NCBI GenBank assembly: GCA_945860955.1
Contig: CAMATH010000066.1
Location: 1-43,834 of the forward strand
Length of the DNA: 43,834 bases
From: Planctomicrobium piriforme
GTDB taxonomy: Bacteria; Planctomycetota; Planctomycetia; Planctomycetales; Planctomycetaceae
Direction: 5' to 3'
The notes beneath the pieces are model-generated. The model had not been told where the DNA came from, did not search any database, and worked only from the letters and a program-made list of their open reading frames with translations. The translations under genes were made by a program, and so were the position numbers. Below are positions 8,687-14,808 of the stretch, piece after piece; the stretch's first letter is position 1, and each line of letters begins with the position of its first letter.

Positions 8687-9874
8687 ATGGCCAGAAAATC
8701 CCTCCCCGCCAACTCAGAACTCTCCGCAGGCGACTACAATCGCTTGCTCGGAGAACTGGTATCGCTTCTCGAAACGGCGCGCCGAACTTCGGCGCGTGCG
8801 GTCAATGGCGTTATCACCGCCACTTACTGGGAAATCGGGCGACGGATCGTGGAATTCGAACAACGCGGCGAAGTTCGTGCCGAATACGGGGTGGAGCTTC
8901 TCAAGAGATTGGCCCACGACCTGACGGCCCGGTTTGGTCGGGGTTTCTCCGATCGCAGTCTGTACAAGATGCGACTCTTCTATTTGCAACACGTCGGAAT
9001 TTCGCCCGCGCTGTCGGCGAATTCACCAGAGCGAATTTCGCCCACACTGTCGGCGAAATCGTTCCCGCTCCCCTGGTCGCACTACGTCAAGCTGCTCGCG
9101 GTGAAAGATGAGCTGGCTCGACAGTTCTACGCGACCGAAGCGCTCCGCGGGGGTTGGTCGGTGCGGCAGCTCGACAGACAGATCAGCAGTCAATTCTACG
9201 AGCGAACGCTGCTCTCGAAGAACCAGTCGGCCATGCTGCGGAAAGCGAGCCTGGCGCAGCCAGGCGACCTCGTGACTCCGGAGGAAGAGATCAAGGATCC
9301 CCTCGTTCTGGAATTTCTCGACCTGAAAGATGAGTACTCCGAAAGCGATCTGGAAGAAGCCCTGATCCACAAGCTGGAGGATTTTCTGCTGGAGCTCGGC
9401 GAAAACTTCGCGTTCATCGGGCGACAGAAGAGGTTGCGAATTGGCGACGAGTGGTATCGGATCGACCTGCTGTTCTTTCACCGTCGACTGCGGTGCCTGG
9501 TCGTGATCGACCTGAAGATCGGCAAGTTCACACACGCCGACGCCGGACAGATGCACATGTATCTCAACTACGCCACAGAGCATTGGACGCACGAAGGGGA
9601 GAATCCCCCCGTGGGACTGGTTCTTTGTGCTCAGAAAGACGAAGCCGTCGCTCACTACTCGCTCGACAACCTGCCGAACAAGGTGCTGGCCCGCGAGTAT
9701 CGGCTTGCGCTGCCGGATGAAAAGCTGTTGACCGAACAACTGAAGCAAACGCAGCGAGCCCTGGCCGGGCGCATCGCTGCTGAAAGTGAGATGAACGTTG
9801 TCAAAGCCGTTGGCACGAAATCGGAGCAGTCCAAACCAGAAAAACGTCGCACATCGAAGAAAGATGGATCGTAG
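8687..9874 (+). CDS. DUF1016 / YhcG-type PD-(D/E)XK nuclease
   Basis: A 395-residue member of the DUF1016 (YhcG) family, predicted nucleases often found near restriction genes. The N-terminal domain (about 10-150) has TYWEIGRRIVEFEQ and the C-terminal nuclease domain has RIDLLFFHRRL with D260 and VIDLKIGKF with D275 and K277, the expected PD-(D/E)XK core. The start at 8687 (MARKSLP) is preferred to an upstream TTG at 8621. A 12-residue segment is duplicated in the linker before FPLPWSHYV (see the tandem repeat at 8997). The tail ends in a Lys/Ser-rich stretch. It lies 120 bases after the GmrSD-like gene and is the last recognisable gene of the defence cluster. Target and specificity cannot be read from the sequence. 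Confidence 0.92.
   Translation: MARKSLPANSELSAGDYNRLLGELVSLLETARRTSARAVNGVITATYWEIGRRIVEFEQRGEVRAEYGVELLKRLAHDLTARFGRGFSDRSLYKMRLFYLQHVGISPALSANSPERISPTLSAKSFPLPWSHYVKLLAVKDELARQFYATEALRGGWSVRQLDRQISSQFYERTLLSKNQSAMLRKASLAQPGDLVTPEEEIKDPLVLEFLDLKDEYSESDLEEALIHKLEDFLLELGENFAFIGRQKRLRIGDEWYRIDLLFFHRRLRCLVVIDLKIGKFTHADAGQMHMYLNYATEHWTHEGENPPVGLVLCAQKDEAVAHYSLDNLPNKVLAREYRLALPDEKLLTEQLKQTQRALAGRIAAESEMNVVKAVGTKSEQSKPEKRRTSKKDGS
8997..9068 (+). repeat. In-frame 36-bp tandem duplication in the DUF1016 gene
   Basis: Two adjacent 36-base units (8997-9032 and 9033-9068) encode ISPALSANSPER and ISPTLSAKSFPL, so the reading frame is kept. The first 24 or so bases of each unit are nearly identical and the rest has diverged, so the duplication is not brand new. 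Confidence 0.8.
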
Positions 9875-10268
9875 TTCCAGGGACTCCAGTGACCGCGTTC
9901 ACTTCAGACTCGCTTTGCAACCGGTAGAATCCATCAAATTCCCGCGAGCCATCCCGGCGTCCCGCCTCTGATCGGGCACGTCTATCGCATTCGCGGCGCC
10001 GGTCGACCATCACAATTCATTCCGTTTCCACGGCTTTCCCGGTCAAGTCCTTCCTGCGGCTGATGCCGCTGTCGGGCAGCGGGCTCTACGAGTCGATTCA
10101 CCAGCTCGGCGAATTCTCTCGCGACGCAGCCGGTGCGCTCGGATCTGCGGCAAGAGTAACGCCCCGTCACCGCGAATCAAACGGGAAAACCGAGTCTGCC
10201 GACCGGAGATGCTCCGTTTCGACTGCGCAGTTGACATCAGCTTTTGCGGCCTCCGCGAGTTTTCGGAA
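9875..10268. other. Gene-free stretch after the defence cluster
   Basis: I find no open frame with recognisable protein character on either strand. A TTGACA hexamer at 10231-10236 has no matching -10 box. The stretch leads into a strong intrinsic terminator at 10269, so an unrecognised transcript may end there. Confidence 0.5.
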
Positions 10269-10316
10269 GCCCGGTGTCACCTGCCTCAGACAAGGCGAGT
10301 GATATCGGGCTTTTTT
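10269..10316 (+). terminator. Strong orphan Rho-independent terminator
   Basis: The arms gcccggtgtcac (10269-10280) and gtgatatcgggc (10299-10310) pair over 12 positions with two G-U wobbles; the loop contains a further four-base stem (gcct/aggc). Six T residues follow directly (10311-10316). The nearest plus-strand gene ends 394 bases upstream, so it either ends a long 3' trailer of the defence operon or an unannotated small RNA. Confidence 0.75.
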
Positions 10317-10352
10317 GCTTGTCGGCGTTGGCTGAGATGCCGCGATTTCTCC

Positions 10353-10424
10353 GGGCTGGTAGCTGAGATGGTGTCGCGTCTGACTGAAGACCAGAAGACA
10401 AGGATTCGAGCGCCTTCCAGCCCA
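10353..10424 (+). pseudogene. Degenerate tRNA-Phe(GAA)-like sequence
   Basis: The 72 bases fold as a tRNA. A perfect seven-pair acceptor stem joins gggctgg (10353-10359) to ccagccc (10417-10423), with A as discriminator. The anticodon loop ctgaaga places GAA at 10386-10388, and the T loop is ttcgagc. G18-G19, T33, T54-T55-C56 and A58 are in place. Defects are a T-C clash and a G-T pair in the D stem, an A-C clash closing the anticodon stem, loss of the conserved G53-C61 pair (A-G here) and G instead of A21. No CCA is encoded. The central bases resemble bacterial tRNA-Phe strongly. I read it as a decayed or partly duplicated tRNA-Phe rather than a working gene, possibly an old integration site. 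Confidence 0.6.
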
Positions 10425-10841
10425 CTTTGATCCCCTGCAATTCAACCACGACTTTCGGCCGGGGCCACCCATCATCCGCACTGGACTTCTGGTACTCGAA
10501 TGGAAACGCCCGCAGACAGTTCCGGATTTCACCGAATCAGCAGAATTCAGGTGAGTGGCCGGCCTTGAGGCCGCCAGTGACAAGTGACAAGCTCAGCAAA
10601 AATCCGGCCGCCCATAGATCGACACACTGGACGCATCAGGCCCTTGTCGGTTTCGACCGACAGGGACCGCCTTCTTCTCCCCCCGGGACAAACGGAGTTC
10701 ATGCCTTCAATATCCCGGGGGGCCCGGGCCAGTGCCCCGTGGCAATTCACGCGGGACGATGTGGATGGACCGGTCCTTCGATTCCGCATTGTCGCATCCG
10801 ACTTCCATTCCGCGGGGCCTGACCCAGGGAAATCCCCTGCC
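10425..10841. other. Gene-free stretch with one small hairpin
   Basis: No credible coding frame on either strand. A compact hairpin with arms tgtcgg (10645-10650) and ccgaca (10657-10662) closes on a TTCG-type loop. The remainder is GC-rich without repeats that I recognise. Confidence 0.5.
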
Positions 10842-10879
10842 AAGTCGCGTCCCCATCCCGGCGCGGCGGGACGCGACTT
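10842..10879 (-). terminator. Hairpin terminator after the TPR gene
   Basis: A perfect 12-base stem joins aagtcgcgtccc (10842-10853) and gggacgcgactt (10868-10879) around a 14-base loop. It lies 35 bases after the stop codon of the minus-strand TPR gene. The T-run is poor, so termination may be partial or Rho-assisted. Confidence 0.65.
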
Positions 10880-10913
10880 CTTCCGCCGACTCAGACGCCC
10901 ATTTCCAGCCGTG

Positions 10914-11237
10914 TCAGTGCCCATGTCCCCCTTGCAGGGCGTGGGCCTGGGCCATCGCCGCCTCGGCTTCGGGGATTTTACCGCAGCGCTGGCAGATCAC
11001 CGACAGTTGCGTGAACGAAAAGGGATCTTTCGGTTCCAGTTCGCACACCTTGGTCGCATGGGCGATCGCCTCGTCCAGTCGGCCGAGCCGTTGCAGAATC
11101 ACTCCCAGGGCGGAATGGGTCAGAACGTGGGTGGGGTCGAGTGCGAGCGATTCTTGCAGTTTGCCGACCGCCTCATCGAGCTTGCCGGCTCCTTTGAGTT
11201 TGGTCGCTTCATCGTACAGTTCCATCGCGGTAGACAT
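10914..11237 (-). CDS. Small TPR (tetratricopeptide repeat) protein
   Basis: A 107-residue protein made almost entirely of TPR helices: at least three 34-residue units can be read, for example AMELYDEATKLKGAGKLDEA, LTHSALGVILQRLGRLDEA and SFTQLSVICQRCGKIPEA. TPR units form a superhelical scaffold for protein-protein contacts; the partner is unknown. There is no signal peptide, so it should be cytoplasmic. The ATG at 11237 is chosen because a good ribosome binding site (GGAG) lies nine bases upstream; an earlier start would add 13 residues without repeat character. The C-terminus is His/Gly-rich (GGHGH). It lies downstream of, and on the same strand as, the Rrf2 regulator, 76 bases away, so the two may share a transcript, and a hairpin follows the gene. 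Confidence 0.85.
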   Translation of the reverse strand: MSTAMELYDEATKLKGAGKLDEAVGKLQESLALDPTHVLTHSALGVILQRLGRLDEAIAHATKVCELEPKDPFSFTQLSVICQRCGKIPEAEAAMAQAHALQGGHGH

Positions 11238-11313
11238 CGGGTGACTCTCCAGGTGAAAAATGGGACTGGGAATCATAGCCAGCCGGCGCGACAGAGCAAC
11301 GCCGCCAGCCGGT

Positions 11314-11811
11314 CTACTTCGTTTCCGGTTGCACTTTCTCGGACTCCGCCGGCCCCCCCAGCGTGACGAGACTGCTGAGGACGTTGGGAATCATCCCACA
11401 CAACGGCACACTCCGGGTCGGCTCCGACAGGACTTCCGCCAAAGTCGTCGTGCCAAACGCCGCCTCGACCGCTGCCAGCGCCTGATCCAATCGCCGATGC
11501 AACGGGCACAAGTTCGCCCCATGTGAGGGAATCCCCAAGGGACACGTTTCGATCCGCTGAATCGGGTCGACCGCGTTCACCACTTCGAGAATCGTCATCT
11601 CCGCGGGACTTCGCGCCAGGACAAAACCGCCATGGATCCCCCGTTGCGACCGGACCAGTCCCCCCCGGGCCATGCTCTGCATGACTTTGGAAAGGTACGC
11701 CTGGGGGACGCGGGTCACGTCGGCGATCTGCTCTGTGGTGCGCGGAGCGGGGTTTTGATTCGCCAGGTAGACCGCCGCCCGCAGGGCGTACTCCACTGTC
11801 TGAGAAAGCAT
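11314..11811 (-). CDS. Rrf2 family transcriptional regulator
   Basis: A 165-residue winged-helix regulator of the Rrf2 family (relatives include IscR, NsrR and CymR). The start MLSQTVEYALRAAVYLA is the classic family N-terminus, so I place it at 11811. The recognition helix region (VPQAYLSKVMQSMARGGLV) and wing (SQRGIHGGFVLAR) are intact. Cysteines C90 and C102, in ETCPLG and NLCPLH, plus C138 could hold an iron-sulphur cluster, as in IscR and NsrR, though the 11-residue gap between the first two is wider than in those proteins. It is divergent from the haem-binding protein gene at 12000; a sigma-70-type promoter and a palindrome lie between them, suggesting redox- or NO-responsive control of that gene and possibly of itself. 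The signal sensed is inference. Confidence 0.92.
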   Translation of the reverse strand: MLSQTVEYALRAAVYLANQNPAPRTTEQIADVTRVPQAYLSKVMQSMARGGLVRSQRGIHGGFVLARSPAEMTILEVVNAVDPIQRIETCPLGIPSHGANLCPLHRRLDQALAAVEAAFGTTTLAEVLSEPTRSVPLCGMIPNVLSSLVTLGGPAESEKVQPETK

Positions 11812-11855
11812 CGGGACCGGACCACCAGCGTGACGGGAAATTCGGGAACGCAAGA

Positions 11856-11883
11856 TTGACACGGAGTGTACCAGAGATATACT
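11856..11883 (+). promoter_or_regulatory. Sigma-70-type promoter for the CxxCH protein gene
   Basis: TTGACA at 11856-11861 and TATACT at 11878-11883 are separated by 16 bases. The expected transcription start near 11890 would leave a leader of about 110 bases before the ATG at 12000. Confidence 0.65.
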
Positions 11884-11894
11884 GTCAGATAAAA

Positions 11895-11908
11895 GGACAA
11901 ACTTGTCC
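11895..11908. promoter_or_regulatory. Palindromic operator candidate
   Basis: The sequence ggacaaacttgtcc is two perfect six-base arms around AC. It lies about 12 bases after the -10 box of the rightward promoter, where a bound repressor would block start or escape. The neighbouring Rrf2 regulator is the natural candidate to bind; this is inference from position and symmetry. Confidence 0.5.
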
Positions 11909-11999
11909 AGTTTTGTGGTGGGGTTGCCGATGATGATCGGAACACCACCACGCCATTCGCTTCGTTCCCGCCTCGAAACCCGAAAACGAGGGCCGACGC

Positions 12000-13412
12000 A
12001 TGCCAGTCACCCGCACGAAAAGTGGACCTGTCGGTCTGCTGAATTTCACTCTGTCACTCCGTCCCCGCTCCCGGACGACCCGATTCGCCGGGCTGCTGAT
12101 CGGGGGTCTTGTTTCGTCGTGGCTCTTGGTCGGTTCCGGACTCGCTTCGGATACCCCGTACGAGCAAGAACCAATCTCCTACGGCGATTCCCTCATCGAC
12201 GACCCGGTCTCTCAGTTGCAGAAGCAGCTCGAGTCGGGCGAGAAGACCCTCACGTACGAACCGAGCCAAGGCTACCTGCGAGCCGTTCTGGAGGCATTGC
12301 GGATTCCCCATTCGTCTCAAACATTGGTCTTCTCCAAAACCAGCTTCCAGCGCGATCGAATCGCTCCCGAGACCCCGCGGGCGGTCTACTTCAACGACGA
12401 TGTTTACATCGGCTGGGTTCAAGGGGGTGAGGTGGTCGAAGTGTCGGCGGTCGATTCCCAAAAGGGGGCGATCTTCTACTCCCTCTCCCAGAACGAATCC
12501 GATTCACCCCGCTTCCGTCGACACACCCACGAGTGCCTGCAATGCCACGACTCGTCGTTGAGTCAGGGAGTTCCCGGGCACATCCTGCGGTCGGTCTACA
12601 CCGATGTCCGCGGGCAGGCGGTCTTGACCGCGGGGACATTCATCACCAGCCCGCAATCCCCGTTGAAAGAACGGTTCGGCGGCTGGTACGTCTCGGGCAA
12701 GCATGGGGATCAGGTTCATATGGGGAACCTCATCGTGCGCGACAAGGAACACAAACAGCATCCCGAACGAATCAACCTCGCCGCTGGCGGAAATCAGACC
12801 GATCTCGGAAAATACTTCGAAGTCTCCCCGTACCTCACCCCGCACAGCGACCTGGTCGCGCTCCAGGTTCTCGCCCATCAGGTACACGTTCACAACCTGA
12901 TCACCCGGGCCAATTACCACACCCGGCTCGCCCAGCGCGACCAGGCGTCAATCAACAAAGCGCTGGGAAAGGAACTCGACGAACCGCTCGAAAGCACCCG
13001 CAGTCGCATTCGCAGCGTCGGGGAACCACTGTTGCGCGCGATCCTCTTCGCCGACGAACCGCCAATGACGGCACCGATCGAAGGGACGACATCGTTCGTC
13101 GCGGATTTCAGCGAGCAGGGACCGCGTGACCCGCAGGGACGCTCCCTGCGCGAGTTCGACCTGCGGCGCCGGCTGTTTCGGTATCCGTGCAGCTTCCTGA
13201 TCTACACCCCGGCGTTTGATGCGCTTCCTGAGCCGCAATTGGACTATCTGGCCACGCGAATGAACCAGATTCTCAACGGAGAAGACGAAACCGGCCGGTA
13301 CCAGAATCTGTCGGCGGCCGACCGCCAGGCGCTCCGCGAGATTCTGACTGAAACCAAACCGGACTTCGCCAAACGCTGGGAGAAACCGACGACTCCGGTG
13401 AAATCCCCCTGA
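12000..13412 (+). CDS. Exported single-haem CxxCH protein (cytochrome c-like), unknown function
   Basis: A 470-residue exported protein. A hydrophobic segment at about residues 29-50 ending in GSGLAS reads as a signal peptide or anchor. One c-type haem motif is present, C179-L-Q-C182-H183, inside HTHECLQCHDSS; nearby His and Met residues (for example HGDQVHMGN) could be the distal ligand. The remainder, including YVSGKHGDQVHMGN and the C-terminal PCSFLIYTPAFDALP, does not match a family I can name; similar proteins occur in planctomycetes without known role. An electron-transfer or peroxidase-like periplasmic function is possible. It is divergent from an Rrf2 regulator and has a recognisable promoter and operator candidate upstream, suggesting redox- or nitrosative-stress control. 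The ATG at 12000 has a weak GAGGG upstream; later starts cannot be excluded. Confidence 0.8.
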   Translation: MPVTRTKSGPVGLLNFTLSLRPRSRTTRFAGLLIGGLVSSWLLVGSGLASDTPYEQEPISYGDSLIDDPVSQLQKQLESGEKTLTYEPSQGYLRAVLEALRIPHSSQTLVFSKTSFQRDRIAPETPRAVYFNDDVYIGWVQGGEVVEVSAVDSQKGAIFYSLSQNESDSPRFRRHTHECLQCHDSSLSQGVPGHILRSVYTDVRGQAVLTAGTFITSPQSPLKERFGGWYVSGKHGDQVHMGNLIVRDKEHKQHPERINLAAGGNQTDLGKYFEVSPYLTPHSDLVALQVLAHQVHVHNLITRANYHTRLAQRDQASINKALGKELDEPLESTRSRIRSVGEPLLRAILFADEPPMTAPIEGTTSFVADFSEQGPRDPQGRSLREFDLRRRLFRYPCSFLIYTPAFDALPEPQLDYLATRMNQILNGEDETGRYQNLSAADRQALREILTETKPDFAKRWEKPTTPVKSP

Positions 13413-13423
13413 GCGAGTTCGAG

Positions 13424-13507
13424 TCAGCCCGCGACGACCTCGAACACATAGCCGCTCGGCTCGCGGAAGAAGAAGCGTTCGACTCCCGCGATTCGCAGCG
13501 GATCCAT
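13424..13507 (-). pseudogene. Vestigial C-terminus of a VOC/glyoxalase-fold gene
   Basis: On the minus strand 27 codons read MDPLRIAGVERFFFREPSG and then YVFEVVAG before a stop. The pattern IAGxxRFFxRxPxGxxFEVV is the last strand pair of vicinal-oxygen-chelate proteins (glyoxalase and bleomycin-resistance relatives), including the metal-binding Glu. Upstream the frame runs into the end of the permease gene and shows no more VOC sequence, so only the tail survives. Confidence 0.5.
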
Positions 13508-13518
13508 CAGATCTGCAG

Positions 13519-14400
13519 TCACCGACCCCAGACAATCAGCGCCGCTCCCGCCGCCATGATTCCCGCTCCCACGATTCGTTTCAGGAAGTGTTCTTCCTGA
13601 AAAACACGGTGTCCCAACACTACGCTCAGCAATGTCGAAATCTGGAACAGCGCCAGAGTTGGTCCCACTTGAAGTCGCTCCAGCGTGACCGCCGTACAGA
13701 ACTGCATCAGTCCGGTGGAGAGGAACAGCAGCGCATAGGTTCCCCGATTCACACGGAACCGGGCCAGTTCCGTTCTCACACCGGCGTACCCGAGCTTGGC
13801 CAGGACGGCGATCACCGCGACCACGAAACCGAAAACCGCCCAGACGGCGAACGCCGTCAGCGCGGAGGTTTCCCGCATCGCCCGCTTGAACACCACCGCC
13901 TCAGTCGCCGACACGAGCAGTGCCGCAAAACGCAACTGAACACCGCGATTGGCGAGCAGCGTTGTCAGGGCGAAGCGTCGCGGCGTCTGAGGAGATGGAT
14001 CGGCGAGTCCGAAACTGCCGGCGACAATCAGCGCGACTCCCGCGCAGGGGAGCGCGCCGGGAAGTTCGTTCAGCAGAATCCACGCCGCCAGCAAACCAAC
14101 CACCGACTTGAACGCGTTGATTGGCCCCAGCACCGACAAGTCGCTCCGTTTCATGGCTTCGACCAGCAGCACATTCCCCGCGACCGCCATCACCGAGCAA
14201 AGCACCATGTCGATCCAGAACGACAGCGGGCATTGAGGCAAATCCCACAGACAGATCGGCAGGCAGACGAGCGACAGCAATGCGTGTGTGGCGCAGACGA
14301 CAAACAGCGGATCGGCCTGGCGACCGGTCAACAGTTTCTGAAAGACATTGGAGCAGGGATTCGCGAGGATCCGCAGCGCCACACACAACCACACAGACAC
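13519..14400 (-). CDS. DMT/EamA-type membrane permease
   Basis: A roughly 293-residue integral membrane protein with about ten hydrophobic helices arranged as two similar halves, the pattern of drug/metabolite transporter (EamA) proteins. Helix sequences include CSVMAVAGNVLLVEAMKR, SVVGLLAAWILLNELPGA and the C-terminal GIMAAGAALIVWG. The first-half motif around LGPINAFKSVVGLLAAWILLNE matches the conserved EamA stretch with a Glu at the helix end. The substrate cannot be predicted. I prefer a GTG start at 14400, because GGAG lies eight bases upstream; a longer frame reaching 14499 adds a polar segment unlike the family. Its 3' end abuts the VOC vestige. Confidence 0.75.
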   Translation of the reverse strand: MSVWLCVALRILANPCSNVFQKLLTGRQADPLFVVCATHALLSLVCLPICLWDLPQCPLSFWIDMVLCSVMAVAGNVLLVEAMKRSDLSVLGPINAFKSVVGLLAAWILLNELPGALPCAGVALIVAGSFGLADPSPQTPRRFALTTLLANRGVQLRFAALLVSATEAVVFKRAMRETSALTAFAVWAVFGFVVAVIAVLAKLGYAGVRTELARFRVNRGTYALLFLSTGLMQFCTAVTLERLQVGPTLALFQISTLLSVVLGHRVFQEEHFLKRIVGAGIMAAGAALIVWGR

Positions 14401-14808
14401 TTTCAATGCTCCAGGAATTCCCAGCGCGGCTCCATCAAAATATCTCAACGCGGACCGCGCCGAGTATAACGTCGCCGACTCGCCGAACTGTTCGACCAAC
14501 GTCGTGGGCCGCCCCCAGTACGTCTCTCGACCGCCGCACGCACAGCGGGCCGCGCATTTGGAAAATGCGGGCTACGTTGCTCCCCCCAGACCCCCCTGGG
14601 ATTTTCCCTGGCATGATCGGCGCGGCGAAACAAGAGTTGAGCGAGTTGTAGTACGGAGGGCGGGCCGGATCATACCGCCGTGACCGTGCTTCCATCAGGC
14701 GGCGTTGATAGAATCGCGGCCAGTTCCTGCCTGCGCCGGTCGGCCCGTCCGCCGCGCGCGGCAAGTGGTACCTTCCGTGCGACCAGCATGACGCGGATCT
14801 CAACGACA
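14401..14808. other. Divergent intergenic region with dispersed repeats
   Basis: Between the permease and the hydrolase. It has a small palindrome near 14553 (cgcattt/aaatgcg) and the C-rich repeat at 14581. I see no convincing promoter and no gene. Confidence 0.55.
14581..14615 (+). repeat. C-rich 35-nt dispersed repeat, copy 1
   Basis: The first 25 bases (tccccccagacccccctggg and then atttt) are identical to 31596-31620, and the copies re-align at ggcatg after a short divergent spacer. Both copies lie outside genes. Confidence 0.8.

Noticed and set aside
10584-11366. Plus-strand open frame across the TPR gene and its upstream region
   Set aside because: It runs through the TPR gene's terminator and coding sequence in antisense and has no protein-family character.
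13588-14469. Plus-strand open frame of 293 codons opposite the permease gene
   Set aside because: Composition is Gln/Arg/His-rich as expected for antisense of hydrophobic helices; no recognisable family.
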